A DNA stretch of 64,000 bases from contig NZ_JAFLNM010000001.1 of assembly GCF_017313275.1 (NCBI RefSeq), positions 1,426,001 to 1,490,000 of the forward strand. Reading direction: 5' to 3'. The DNA is from Flagellimonas profundi. GTDB taxonomy: Bacteria; Bacteroidota; Bacteroidia; Flavobacteriales; Flavobacteriaceae. Shown here piece by piece: positions 17,975 through 26,997 of the stretch. Numbering within the stretch: position 1 is the stretch's first letter; every line of letters starts with the position of its first letter. The notes under the pieces are model-generated. The model did not search any database and had not been told where the DNA came from. It was given only the letters and a program-made list of their open reading frames with translations. A program made the position numbers and the translations under genes.

Positions 17975-18189
17975 AATTTTTGTTCCCTAAAATTTCAAGT
18001 GCCTAAGTATACTAATTTTCTTAAAAAAATCATAAAATCACCCAAGGCAGTTTTAACTCAAAGAACTTTAATGTGATTATGATAAAATTTTAACGCCCAT
18101 TTCCCTGAATTCTTAATAGGGCAATAACCATTGTTCTCTCTCATCCACTAAAAATCATGGAATTCATGTTTAGGTAATCGTGGTATAGC

Positions 18190-18197
18190 TACATTTG
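18190..18197 (+). promoter_or_regulatory. Candidate -7 box TACATTTG for the M23 peptidase gene
   Basis: TACATTTG matches TAnnTTTG, with TTA 17 bases upstream in place of TTG. Its last base is the first base of the GTG at 18197, so that GTG is unlikely to be the start codon, which favours the ATG at 18227. Confidence 0.45.
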
Positions 18198-18226
18198 TGA
18201 ACGTTTATATTTTATGCTGCATATTT

Positions 18227-18886
18227 ATGTACTATCCGCTATGCCTTAATGGTGCCAAAATCCACCCATTATTTGGTAATTTCCTAAAAGGAGAACCCTA
18301 CATCTTTGATTTTTCATCCAATAACCCAAAAACACTGGAATACAACCTTTTCGATTTCGCAGAGTTCAACGATATGGTTTTTAATGAGTTGGATGGCTCA
18401 TCCCACCAATGGGGCATTGGCAGATACTTGGAAGAACGGAAAACGCTGCTAAGGGCCTACCCCAATATTATTGAAGAAAAACGGTATTATCACCTCGGAT
18501 TGGATATTATAGTACCTTACGATACCCCCATGTTTTCCCCTTTGGACGCCGAAGTCTATAAAACGGGCAAAGAAACTACTGTTGGCAATTACGGCGGATA
18601 TATTATCCTAAAACATAGTGTCAACGGAGTGGTCTTCTTTTCTTTATACGGACACCTGAAAACGCCCCTTCCGGTAAATTCTGGTGACAAGATAAAGGCG
18701 GGTCAAAAGTTTGCATATATAGGACAAGAAAGTGATAGCGGTGGTTGGTTTTGCCACGTGCACCTGCAAATTCTCACCCAACAAGCCATTGATGATGGTT
18801 ATGCCGATTGGGGATACATTTCTCCGGCATTACTGCCAAAGGTGGAAACATATTTTCCTTCGCCTTACTTTCTGTTCAAATACTAA
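18227..18886 (+). CDS. M23 family metallopeptidase (peptidoglycan endopeptidase-like)
   Basis: About 219 residues from the ATG at 18227; a GTG at 18197 would add ten residues but overlaps a promoter-like box. The catalytic LytM/M23 core is recognisable: HLGLDIIVPYDTPMFSPLDAEV supplies the first His and Asp zinc ligands, GGYIILKHSVNGVVFFSLYGHL is the beta core and CHVHLQI the HxH with the third ligand. LKTPLPVNSGDKIKAGQKFAYIG is the usual lipoyl-like turn. Such enzymes cut peptide cross-links in the cell wall, but this N-terminus has no clear signal peptide with either start, so its location is uncertain. The neighbouring lytic transglycosylase is on the other strand. Confidence 0.8.
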   Translation: MYYPLCLNGAKIHPLFGNFLKGEPYIFDFSSNNPKTLEYNLFDFAEFNDMVFNELDGSSHQWGIGRYLEERKTLLRAYPNIIEEKRYYHLGLDIIVPYDTPMFSPLDAEVYKTGKETTVGNYGGYIILKHSVNGVVFFSLYGHLKTPLPVNSGDKIKAGQKFAYIGQESDSGGWFCHVHLQILTQQAIDDGYADWGYISPALLPKVETYFPSPYFLFKY

Positions 18887-19089
18887 AAGAAGGTTACCTA
18901 AGATCCTATTTCCCCGTACTGGCCCTATCGGATAACACCCTATGTTTTGAGAACTGGGGCGCAACCATTTAGTGGTATAAATTCATACAAAGTATAATTC
19001 CGCCAATTGATATAGGTCATTCGTCAATTCATTATGCTGCTCTATGGCCAAATCCATTAGCTTCACTGTTATCCAAATTCAATTCAATC

Positions 19090-19983
19090 ATGCTAAACAA
19101 TAATTTAGTAAAAGTGCTATCCAAGGTCTACAGGTATGAGAATTCCGAGTATGATTTTGATAAGAAAATTGACGTATATCAAATCCCCGACAGCCTATCA
19201 AATGAACAAAAAGAACTCCTGAAAGCCAGTAATTTTGAACTCAACCGAGTAAGAGAGCATAATCATGATAACGTTATAAAAGAACTAAAAGGCATTGTAG
19301 AGAATGCCCATCTGGAATATATTGTTTCCAATATGTTCATAAAAGCTGTAGGGTCAGGTTTTAACAGGGGCATACAATCTATTTTCAGTTATTATTTTGC
19401 CCAAAACATGCCTCTTCATGATTTTGATCTATTGACCAGAAAAGGATATCGAACCGAAAATACCTGCAAGATCTGTGGTATAAATAAAAAGATGTGGCAT
19501 AATGACAGTGAAAATCTATATGATCTATATATCGGATATTGTAGGTTTGGTGGTTATGCCGAGATGCTTTTAGACCTGAAAGAAGTATTGACTTTTAAAA
19601 ATATTACAGCTACCGATAACGAAAAAAGTGTTTTTTTAAAAGTTATTGAAATTATTGAAAACGCTCCGAATGATGAAACACCCTCTAAATTGATAAAGCG
19701 TTTAGCTAAAGAAAAATGTCTGCCGGGAAGCAACAATACTTCCCGTGTTTGGATTGTGAAATGCCTCGCCGAATTAGGCATACTCAAAAATCGATACGAT
19801 GCCAATTACAGTATTATGAATCCATTTATCCATTATGAACAAAAGTTGGAATGGGAGTTGGATATTCACAAAAACTCTCCGTCAAGAGCAGAAGTGGAAT
19901 TTCCGATTTCTGCATGGAGGGGAAAACTAGGTGTCAACAGAGATTATGTAGAAAAAATTATGGCTAATGCCAAAACTAGATAA
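19090..19983 (+). CDS. Orphan hypothetical protein
   Basis: 297 residues that I do not recognise. By eye the gene is richer in A+T than its neighbours. No signal peptide or membrane helix. It has a Cys pair (TCKICG) followed by a Trp/His stretch (KKMWHND) and further Cys and Tyr (YIGYCRFGGY), which could bind a metal. The region SKLIKRLAKEKCLPGSNNTSRVWIVK then CLAELGILKNRYD looks like a small winged-helix or other three-helix unit. Flanked by 203 and 165 bases without genes, so it is a single unit. Composition and isolation suggest recent acquisition; this is inference. Confidence 0.6.
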   Translation: MLNNNLVKVLSKVYRYENSEYDFDKKIDVYQIPDSLSNEQKELLKASNFELNRVREHNHDNVIKELKGIVENAHLEYIVSNMFIKAVGSGFNRGIQSIFSYYFAQNMPLHDFDLLTRKGYRTENTCKICGINKKMWHNDSENLYDLYIGYCRFGGYAEMLLDLKEVLTFKNITATDNEKSVFLKVIEIIENAPNDETPSKLIKRLAKEKCLPGSNNTSRVWIVKCLAELGILKNRYDANYSIMNPFIHYEQKLEWELDIHKNSPSRAEVEFPISAWRGKLGVNRDYVEKIMANAKTR

Positions 19984-20148
19984 AACTATGGAAAATGGAA
20001 CGTACCTTACACGACCCTTTGTCCATAATACAAATCTTAAAGGTTAAAACAGTGTAGCCGAGCTGGCTTTAACAGGAGGAAACTTCCAATATCGAAACAA
20101 GTCCACATTAAAGCAGCTATGTCACCTCTCCAGTTTACAGAACCCTTC

Positions 20149-21114
20149 CTACTTACCCGTACTACCTACACGATAATACCCTTTGTTCGGGATTTCGATG
20201 GTGTATTTTTTACGGGAAGCATTGTTCAAATGCGGTTCGCGCAACCAAGGGTTATGGCGCTTCAAAACTTTGTAGTTGATTTCATAGAGCGCTGCAAAAT
20301 CGGCCCAGTTGGTAACGGCGGTATCTACCTCAACGGTAAAGGTGGGCACTTTTTTGTACATGTCATCCTCTTCCAACTGGAAACCATATTTGTCGCGGTC
20401 GGATAGAATTTCTTTTATGGCCAGAATACGGAACACATAGCGCCCTGTCTCTTGCCCCAATAGCAAATCGTAATAATCATCCACTTGCTGAATGTCCATG
20501 TATTTTTGAATTCCCGCTGGACCTGCATTGTAAGCGGCAGCGGTCAATGTCCAGCTGCCAAAACGATCTTTCCATTTGTTTAGGTAATCGCAGGCTACTT
20601 GGGTGGCTTTTTCCACGTGGTAACGTTCATCTACATTGTCGTTCACTTCAAGGCCATATTCCCTTCCTGTTCCTCGCATAATCTGCCAAAAACCAGTGGC
20701 TCCAGCGGGCGATACCACATTTTGAAGACCACTCTCCGCAACGGCCAAGTATTTAAAATCATCGGGGATACCGTTCTTTTTAAGAATTGGTTCAATGATC
20801 GGGAAGTATTTGTTGGCCCTTTTCATTAACAAAAGTGCATTGGACTGCCAATAGGTATTCACCAAAAACTCACGGTCCACACGCTCCATGATCTCTGGAT
20901 CTTCTTGCGGAACAGCTTCACCAGCAAAATTCAGGTCCTCTGGTATCTCTATAGCACTAATCTGATAGGTATCCGCTACATTCTTATCCGTTGTTTCAGA
21001 TTCAGACCCATTTACAGTAGGTTGTTCCTCTTCATTCGACTGCACGGCAAAAATTAACGTGCTCACTATGGCGATCAATCCAATAAATGCCAAAATGTTC
21101 TTCATCTGTTTCAT
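20149..21114 (-). CDS. Lytic murein transglycosylase (SLT/MltD-like, GH23)
   Basis: 321 residues; cleaves the glycan strands of peptidoglycan, forming 1,6-anhydro ends. Signal sequence MKQMKNILAFIGLIAIVSTLIFA, then a linker rich in Glu, Thr and Asp. The SLT domain has the catalytic Glu127 in AVAESGLQN, the next signature SPAGATGFWQIMRGTGREYG and the closing LTAAAYNAGPAGIQKYM. The C-terminal region (WADFAALYEINYKVLKRHNPWL) resembles one LysM-like repeat for cell-wall binding. A near-consensus TATCTTTA box lies about 25 bases before the start. Followed on the same strand, in the upstream direction, by an alpha/beta hydrolase gene. Confidence 0.92.
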   Translation of the reverse strand: MKQMKNILAFIGLIAIVSTLIFAVQSNEEEQPTVNGSESETTDKNVADTYQISAIEIPEDLNFAGEAVPQEDPEIMERVDREFLVNTYWQSNALLLMKRANKYFPIIEPILKKNGIPDDFKYLAVAESGLQNVVSPAGATGFWQIMRGTGREYGLEVNDNVDERYHVEKATQVACDYLNKWKDRFGSWTLTAAAYNAGPAGIQKYMDIQQVDDYYDLLLGQETGRYVFRILAIKEILSDRDKYGFQLEEDDMYKKVPTFTVEVDTAVTNWADFAALYEINYKVLKRHNPWLREPHLNNASRKKYTIEIPNKGYYRVGSTGK

Positions 21115-21161
21115 GTCTTCCTTATTTATATTAATGTAAAGATACTATTATATAGACGAAA

Positions 21162-21824
21162 TTATTCCAAAATAATTGTGGGCAAGTTCTCATTGAACCA
21201 TCGAGCGCGATGAATGATCATGGTGTGGGTCCCATTTTTTACGGGGATGCAATCTTTAATGTTGGTTATCGGGAAAACAGCGTCGCGTTCTCCTTGAATG
21301 TGCACGATATGCTCTGCTGGAACCTCCTGGTCCCAATTCACAATCTGGTCTATGGACCAATCAATATAACATTTATCACGAATGGATAAATACTTTTCAT
21401 ACAAGTGCAATCGCTTGGTCACCGTTTCTCCAAAGGCGTATTTAGCCAACAGTTCCACATTGTTCACTAACCCAGTGGGCAATAATTTGTGTGCTTTGGT
21501 GTATTTGGCAAAAATCATTCTTTTCGGCAATTCGTGCTTGCTTTTTACGGATGACACCACAATAACTTTCTTCACTGGTATAATTTTGGCCATCTCCTGC
21601 ACCAACATGCCTCCAAATGAAACTCCCAACAAAACAGGATTGGGTTCTTCGATCTTTTCACACATTTTCTCGGCATAATCCGAAATACTCATTCCTTTTT
21701 CTGGCACGAACCACTCCAAGGTATGGGGCGTAAACCGATCTGTTGGAAGTTTGATTCCTTCAAAAATTGAGGAGTTGGCAGCCATTCCCGGCATCAGGTA
21801 CACATGGATTTTATTGTCGGACAT
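21162..21824 (-). CDS. Alpha/beta hydrolase fold protein
   Basis: 220 residues, cytoplasmic. Alpha/beta hydrolase core: oxyanion loop LMPGMAANSSIFEG, nucleophile elbow GVSFGG (Ser), acid in HIQGERDAVFP and base in NGTHTMI. The lid region is short and helical. This matches small hydrolases of the MhpC/BioH type; the real substrate (ester, lipid or other) cannot be told from sequence. Located 47 bases upstream of the lytic transglycosylase gene on the same strand, so the two may be cotranscribed. Confidence 0.8.
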   Translation of the reverse strand: MSDNKIHVYLMPGMAANSSIFEGIKLPTDRFTPHTLEWFVPEKGMSISDYAEKMCEKIEEPNPVLLGVSFGGMLVQEMAKIIPVKKVIVVSSVKSKHELPKRMIFAKYTKAHKLLPTGLVNNVELLAKYAFGETVTKRLHLYEKYLSIRDKCYIDWSIDQIVNWDQEVPAEHIVHIQGERDAVFPITNIKDCIPVKNGTHTMIIHRARWFNENLPTIILE

Positions 21825-21991
21825 ATCGTACCAAATATCGACAAGGACTAGGAAATTAGCAATATTTTGACTAATTTTGTAACCCTTTTGCAGCCAACCC
21901 CGCCTAATGGATACATTTTTTATAAACAGGGGAATTTAGATATGCCTTTTTTCAAGGTATTTCTGCGAGTCATTAAAAAAACAAGTACTGT

Positions 21992-22285
21992 ATGACAACA
22001 ATGGAAATCACTGACAATAGTTTCTTACGTCAATTTGAAACTAAGGTCAATGGGCATTTAGCCAAAATTGAGTACTCTTCACAAGAGCGTAAAGTATTTT
22101 TGACCAAACTGGTTATTCCTGAAGAAATTACAAAAGAGGGCTTTAAAGAGGATTTTATTAAAGCGGTTTTAAATGAAATCCAAGAGAACAACCTTAGAGT
22201 TGTACCGACAAGTCCACAAATTGCAGGATTTTTGAGAAAAAATAGGCAATACAAGGAAATGTTACCAGTTGGTATCCGAATCTGA
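21992..22285 (+). CDS. Small GNAT-family N-acetyltransferase-like protein (COG2388 type)
   Basis: A 97-residue short GNAT protein. It opens with a strand typical of this subfamily (FLRQFETKVNGHLAKIEYSSQERK), then VFLTKLVIPEEITKEGFKEDFIKAVLNEIQENN, where the bulge and helix normally hold acetyl-CoA, and ends RVVPTSPQIAGFLRKNRQYKEML. Proteins of this group lack the full GNAT domain and their substrates are unknown. A clear terminator (22316-22339) follows, and the convergent mtaB stop codon overlaps its T-run. Confidence 0.7.
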   Translation: MTTMEITDNSFLRQFETKVNGHLAKIEYSSQERKVFLTKLVIPEEITKEGFKEDFIKAVLNEIQENNLRVVPTSPQIAGFLRKNRQYKEMLPVGIRI

Positions 22286-22315
22286 TCTAATCGATTATCG
22301 GTAAAAGCATTTAAG

Positions 22316-22339
22316 CCTCCTAGATCGGGAGGTTTTTTT
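22316..22339 (+). terminator. Rho-independent terminator after the GNAT gene
   Basis: Stem CCTCC / GGAGG with loop TAGATCG, followed by seven T. The end of the T-run overlaps the stop codon of mtaB on the other strand. Confidence 0.8.
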
Positions 22340-23666
22340 ATGCCATGATTTCATTGGAAACAAATTCGAACCGCACCAGACCATCGGCATCAATGTCCCT
22401 TAGTTCAACTTGGTGCAAGGTGTTCACCAAAGATGGGTCCCATGGCGCCTTTACCTTAACATAGTTTTCGGTGAATCCGTGGATATAGCCTTTTTTGTTC
22501 TCCCCCTCAAACAAAACTGTTCGAACAGAGCCCAATTGACTCTCGTAAAATGCCCTTCGTTTTTTAGCAGACAATCCACGAAGCATTTTGCTCCGTTTGC
22601 TACGTACTTTTTTGGGTACTACTTCATCCATCTCAGCAGCCACCGTGTTATCCCTTTCGGAATACGTAAATACGTGCAGATAGGAAATATCCAATTCGTT
22701 CAAGAAATGATAGGTCTCCAGGAAATGCTCGTCGGTCTCTCCCGGGAAGCCCACAATCACATCTACCCCGATACAGGCATGCGGCATAGCTTCCTTGATG
22801 CGCTTGACCCGATCAACATAAAGATTGGACAAATAACGGCGACGCATCTTTTTCAAGATCTCATCGCTGCCACTTTGTAAGGGCACGTGAAAATGGGGCA
22901 CAAAGGAATTGCTCTGGGCCACAAAATCTATGGTCTCATTCTTGAGCAGGTTAGGTTCAATGGAAGAGATTCGGAGACGATGAATACCATCAATCGTATC
23001 CAAAGCCTTTACCAGATCCAAAAACGTATGCTCGTGTTTTTTGTTCCCGAACTCTCCTTTTCCGTAATCACCGATATTAACACCTGTCAGCACAATCTCT
23101 TTAATATCCTGAGATGCAATTTCCTTGGCGTTGTTCAGCACATTGTCCAACGTATCGCTTCTTGAAATCCCGCGGGCCAAGGGAATGGTACAATACGTGC
23201 ATTTGTAATCGCAACCATCTTGAACCTTTAAAAAAGCACGGGTGCGGTCGCCGATGGCATAACTGCCCACATAAAAATCAGCCTCCTCAATTTCGCAGGA
23301 ATGTACCTCCCCCCTATCGTTTTTGGTTAGATCGTTCAGGTAATCCGTAATTTTAAACTTCTCTGTAGCTCCAAGCACCAAATCGACACCATCAACCGCT
23401 GCCAATTCTTCTGGTTTCAGCTGTGCATAGCATCCTACTGCGGCCACAAAGGCCTCGGGATTAGACTTTTGAGCTTGTTTTACGATAGTTTTAAAACGCT
23501 TATCGGCATTTTCCGTCACCGAGCAAGTGTTGATTACATATACATCGGCTTCTTCGGAAAAGTCCACGCGCTCAAACTCCTCCTTTTCAAAACCTCTCGC
23601 AATCGTAGAAGTTTCGGAGAAATTGAGTTTACAACCCAAGGTGTAAAATGCGACTTTCTTGCTCAT
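22338..23666 (-). CDS. mtaB: tRNA t6A37 methylthiotransferase
   Basis: Radical-SAM enzyme that turns t6A37 into ms2t6A37 in ANN-decoding tRNAs. 442 residues, normal length. Domains in order: N-terminal UPF0004/MTTase domain (VAFYTLGCKLNFSET, NTCSVTE, AVGCYAQL with its cluster cysteines), the radical-SAM core with CDYKCTYC (Cys152, Cys156, Cys159), HVPLQSGSDEILKKMRRRY, and a C-terminal TRAM-like RNA-binding domain (GSVRTVLFEGENKKGYIHGF). The short form KVAFYTLGCKLN and the lack of a longer N-terminal extension favour MtaB over MiaB or RimO. A promoter-like box lies at 23692-23699. The gene is monocistronic. Confidence 0.93.
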   Translation of the reverse strand: MSKKVAFYTLGCKLNFSETSTIARGFEKEEFERVDFSEEADVYVINTCSVTENADKRFKTIVKQAQKSNPEAFVAAVGCYAQLKPEELAAVDGVDLVLGATEKFKITDYLNDLTKNDRGEVHSCEIEEADFYVGSYAIGDRTRAFLKVQDGCDYKCTYCTIPLARGISRSDTLDNVLNNAKEIASQDIKEIVLTGVNIGDYGKGEFGNKKHEHTFLDLVKALDTIDGIHRLRISSIEPNLLKNETIDFVAQSNSFVPHFHVPLQSGSDEILKKMRRRYLSNLYVDRVKRIKEAMPHACIGVDVIVGFPGETDEHFLETYHFLNELDISYLHVFTYSERDNTVAAEMDEVVPKKVRSKRSKMLRGLSAKKRRAFYESQLGSVRTVLFEGENKKGYIHGFTENYVKVKAPWDPSLVNTLHQVELRDIDADGLVRFEFVSNEIMA

Positions 23667-23691
23667 ATAACTGCCGTGCGTTTTAGGGGCG

Positions 23692-23723
23692 CAAAGATAG
23701 TGATTTGTTGGGAGTTACTGCAA
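23692..23723 (-). promoter_or_regulatory. Candidate mtaB promoter (TATCTTTG box)
   Basis: Minus-strand TATCTTTG at 23699-23692, exactly TAnnTTTG, about 25 bases before the start codon. The nearest TTG (23723-23721) is 21 bases away, slightly beyond the usual 17-19. Confidence 0.45.
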
Positions 23724-23760
23724 AGGGTTCAGAGTTTAGAGTTGAATGTTAAATGAATAT

Positions 23761-23787
23761 GTCATTTCGAGGGTAGTCGATAAATCC
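23761..23787. repeat. GTCATTTCGA intergenic repeat, short copy
   Basis: GTCATTTCGA, then AGTCGATAAATCC: a partly palindromic motif (ATTTCGA facing TCGATAAAT) of the kind scattered between genes in many Flavobacteriaceae. A second, longer copy lies at 54612-54683. Here it sits between the divergent mtaB and fucosidase genes. Confidence 0.5.
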
Positions 23788-23867
23788 AAGTTTTAAACAA
23801 TGGGCCAATTTCCTTTCCATCAACTTTTAAGTAACTTGTTCGCACATACCAACCATAAAACAACCAT

Positions 23868-25169
23868 ATGAAAAAGTTCTCGTTCCTGATCTTTATTGTT
23901 CTAATTGTCGGCAACCCATCAATAGCGCAAGAATACAAGCCCGCTGAAGAGAACCTCGAAAACAGGGAATGGTTCCAAGATGCTAAATTTGGAATGTTCA
24001 TTCACTGGGGTGTGTATTCCGTTTTGGGAGTACATGAATGGGTCATGGAAACCCAGTCCATCGACAAAAAAACCTATGAAAAAATCCCGGCATTTTTCAA
24101 TCCTACCGAATTTGATGCCGAAGAATGGGTCCTATTGGCCAAATCGGCAGGCATGAAATACATCACCATCACCACGAAACACCACGATGGCTTTGCCATG
24201 TTCGACAGTAAATTGACGGATTGGGACATAATGGACAGAACGGTCTACAAAAAAGATGTCATCAAACAAATGGCGGAAGCCTGCAAAAAACATGACCTGA
24301 AACTTTACCTGTATTATTCACAATTGGATTGGCACCATAACGATTATTATCCGCGAGGAGACACAGGAAAAAAAACGGGAAGGCCCGATAACGGCAATTG
24401 GAAAAACTATTTGGACTATATGAACGGACAGCTTGCCGAATTGCTTACAAATTACGGAGAAATCGGAGGTGTTTGGTTTGATGGCTGGTGGGACAAAAAA
24501 GAAGCCGATTGGCAACTTAGAAAAACCTATGACCTCATCCACGAGCTACAGCCCCAAGCCATGATAGGCAGTAATCATCACCAAGCCCCGAATGAGGGTG
24601 AGGATTTCCAAATGTTCGAAAAAGACCTGCCCGGAGAGAACAAAGGTGGCTTTAGCGGCGACTCCGAGGTGGGCAGTCTACCTCTTGAAACTGCTGAAAC
24701 CATGGCGCAGCGTTGGGGTTTTTCGTTGCAGGACAACGCTTATAAATCCTCTAAGGAGCTGATTCAATATTTGGTAAAAGCAGTAGGCTACAATTCCAAT
24801 TTTCTCCTTAATGTGGGCCCAATGCCCAATGGAAAGATTCAACCAGAATTTATTGAAACACTAAAAGTCATTGGGGATTGGACCAGTACCTATGGCCAAA
24901 CCATTTATGGAACAAGAGGCGGCCCCATTCCACCACAAAGCTGGGGTGTATCCACGCAAAAAGAGGATAAAATCTACATTCATATCATGGATTGGAAAAC
25001 CGATAACTTCTTTTTCCCGACCGTGGAAGGTAAAATTACCGCTGTGGTCGATTTTCAATCCAAGAAAAAGTTGAAATACAGCACAAATTCTTATGGCACT
25101 TTAGTGGAACTACCAAAAAATCGCGATTACGATGCAGCTGATTTTGTTTTGGAGGTCATTAGTAAATAA
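23868..25169 (+). CDS. Secreted alpha-L-fucosidase (GH29)
   Basis: Glycoside hydrolase family 29; removes alpha-linked fucose from polysaccharides by a retaining mechanism. 433 residues. Signal peptide MKKFSFLIFIVLIVGNPSIA. The TIM barrel shows the family sequence FGMFIHWGVYSV, TTKHHDGFAMFDS and the nucleophile Asp205 in GGVWFDGWWD. The C-terminal region (NFLLNVGPMPNGKIQP, GTRGGPIPP) is the typical short beta-sandwich of a family 29 enzyme. The next gene downstream encodes a Sde182-like sugar-related hydrolase, so the two may work on an algal or plant polysaccharide. No SusC/SusD pair is nearby, so this is not a classic polysaccharide utilisation locus. Confidence 0.92.
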   Translation: MKKFSFLIFIVLIVGNPSIAQEYKPAEENLENREWFQDAKFGMFIHWGVYSVLGVHEWVMETQSIDKKTYEKIPAFFNPTEFDAEEWVLLAKSAGMKYITITTKHHDGFAMFDSKLTDWDIMDRTVYKKDVIKQMAEACKKHDLKLYLYYSQLDWHHNDYYPRGDTGKKTGRPDNGNWKNYLDYMNGQLAELLTNYGEIGGVWFDGWWDKKEADWQLRKTYDLIHELQPQAMIGSNHHQAPNEGEDFQMFEKDLPGENKGGFSGDSEVGSLPLETAETMAQRWGFSLQDNAYKSSKELIQYLVKAVGYNSNFLLNVGPMPNGKIQPEFIETLKVIGDWTSTYGQTIYGTRGGPIPPQSWGVSTQKEDKIYIHIMDWKTDNFFFPTVEGKITAVVDFQSKKKLKYSTNSYGTLVELPKNRDYDAADFVLEVISK

Positions 25170-25320
25170 AAAGTCCTTTGTTATGAAAAAAAGTAGAAGT
25201 CATGATTGGGTTGATACCAATAAACAAAGTATAGCAACCTTTCCGATGTGTATTGATTTAGTATATTAGAAACCTGTTAGCACAAGAAATTACAGCATTT
25301 AGCACTTAAAAAACTAACAA

Positions 25321-26904
25321 ATGACCACCAACCAAACCTTTGTGAAAGGCAGTAAAATACTGTTCCTTTTTGCTCTTTTTAGCCTCGTCTTCACTTCATT
25401 TGCCATAGCGCAATCCCCTAACGAACCCGTAAAACCAAGAATAATTGTTACTGCAGATCCAGAATTGGACGACAACAATTCCTTGATACGCTTTTTGCTC
25501 TACAGTACGGATATGCAAATTGAAGGATTGATCTATGCCAGTAGCGGCTACCATTGGAAAGGAGATGGCAAAGGCACCAAATGGTTTGTGCCAGGAAGGG
25601 AGTACGACCGTTTTAAAATGGATATTTGCCCCTGTGAATCTTGGCGCTGGAACGAGGACGAACGCTTTATACACGATGTAGTGGAAGCATACGCCAAAGT
25701 GTACTCCAATCTTACGGTGCATAACCCGGACTACCCTTCCCCTGACTATCTGAAGTCAAAAATACGAATGGGTAATGTGGAGTTCGATGGGGATTTCTCC
25801 AAGGACACCCCTGGCTCGGAACTCATCAAATCACTGATAATGGACAATGAACCCGGTCCCCTGTTCATCACCGCATGGGGTGGACAAAGCACCATTGCCA
25901 GGGCGTTAAAATCCATTGAGGAAGAATATGAAAACACCCTGGAATGGGAAGCCGTTCAAAAAAAGGTATCGGACAAAGTGGTACTACTACCTTCCGGCGA
26001 TCAAGATGATACCTATGCCAAATACATTAAACCCAACTGGCCCGATATTGAATACCGCCAATTTGAAAATGGACCACATTATGCCTATGGGGCACAAATA
26101 AATGCAAGTCCAGAAAATGCGCCTTACTTAACTTCTGACTGGATGAAGAAGAACGTATCCGACCAAGGACCATTTGGAGAACTATATCGTGTGTGGGGTG
26201 ATGGCAAGCAAATGGTAGAAGGCGATAAAGTGGACTATTTTGGATTCAGTGGCTACACCAATGAAGAATTGCGGGAAATGGGGTATATAGTTTGGTTGCC
26301 CGTTCAGGAAAAAGGCTCTTGGTTGGGCGAAGGCGACAACCATACCTTTATGAACATGCTCGGTAATGGACTCCGAGCTTATGAACATGGGACCTATGGT
26401 GGTTGGGGAGGACGCTCCAATGAAGGAGACAGCACCATTTTTAATTTTTCCACAGAAGGCGGTGCAGAAGAAATGGCGGAAATGTTGAGTTCTCAAAACG
26501 ATGGGGGAAATCCAGAATACCCGAATTTCTTTCCGCAGGCGCAGCGCGATTTTGCCGCACGTTTACAATGGTCCGTCACCAAAAAGTACAATAAGGCCAA
26601 CCATGAGCCAAAAGTAACCATTCAAGGACCTTTGCATGTTTTGGCTTCCGCTGGCCAAAAAGTGCCTTTGTTCGGAGAAGTAATAGACCCTGATGGCGAT
26701 AGGGTGACCGTAAAATGGTGGCAGTTTCAAGTGGGTACATATCCCAATAAGGTAAAAATCAATAATTCGGAAACCATGAATGCCGAAATTGTAATTCCGG
26801 AAGATGTGATCCACGGACAGACCATCCATATTGTTCTAGAAGCAACGGATTCAGGTTCACCAAGCTTAACTCGGTACCAGCGGGTAATCATCACCATTAA
26901 ATAG
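25321..26904 (+). CDS. Sde182-like (DUF1593) secreted protein with nucleoside-hydrolase-like domain
   Basis: 527 residues with a signal peptide ending at IAQ near residue 30. The N-terminal domain is nucleoside-hydrolase-like: RIIVTADPELDDNNSLIRFL supplies the acidic D.D..DD motif that binds calcium in true hydrolases. Further on are LFITAWGGQSTIARAL and a WGGRSNEGDSTIFNF stretch typical of DUF1593. The C-terminal ~100 residues (EPKVTIQGPLHVLASAGQKV to RYQRVIITIK) form an Ig-like domain as in the cellulose-binding protein Sde182. The family is linked to plant polysaccharide use, but its reaction is not established. 151 bases after the fucosidase gene. Confidence 0.85.
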   Translation: MTTNQTFVKGSKILFLFALFSLVFTSFAIAQSPNEPVKPRIIVTADPELDDNNSLIRFLLYSTDMQIEGLIYASSGYHWKGDGKGTKWFVPGREYDRFKMDICPCESWRWNEDERFIHDVVEAYAKVYSNLTVHNPDYPSPDYLKSKIRMGNVEFDGDFSKDTPGSELIKSLIMDNEPGPLFITAWGGQSTIARALKSIEEEYENTLEWEAVQKKVSDKVVLLPSGDQDDTYAKYIKPNWPDIEYRQFENGPHYAYGAQINASPENAPYLTSDWMKKNVSDQGPFGELYRVWGDGKQMVEGDKVDYFGFSGYTNEELREMGYIVWLPVQEKGSWLGEGDNHTFMNMLGNGLRAYEHGTYGGWGGRSNEGDSTIFNFSTEGGAEEMAEMLSSQNDGGNPEYPNFFPQAQRDFAARLQWSVTKKYNKANHEPKVTIQGPLHVLASAGQKVPLFGEVIDPDGDRVTVKWWQFQVGTYPNKVKINNSETMNAEIVIPEDVIHGQTIHIVLEATDSGSPSLTRYQRVIITIK

Positions 26905-26948
26905 AGGGTGCTTCTTCGGAACAAGAATCAACTTTTTAGCTTTTGGTG

Positions 26949-26956
26949 TAAATTTG
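26949..26956 (+). promoter_or_regulatory. Candidate -7 box TAAATTTG for the AraC-type regulator
   Basis: TAAATTTG, an exact TAnnTTTG match, 42 bases before the TTG start at 26998. No good TTG lies 17-19 bases upstream. Confidence 0.4.
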
Positions 26957-26997
26957 CTGCATGCTATTTTCTTGATCAAAGATAAATTGATGCAACC

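Noticed and set aside
23761..23787. Operator for mtaB or the fucosidase gene
   Set aside because: The same motif recurs at 54612-54683 in an unrelated context, so a dispersed repeat is the better explanation.
25182..25270. 28-codon frame starting MKKSRSH after the fucosidase gene
   Set aside because: Too short, no helix or motif, and no start signal beyond an ATG.
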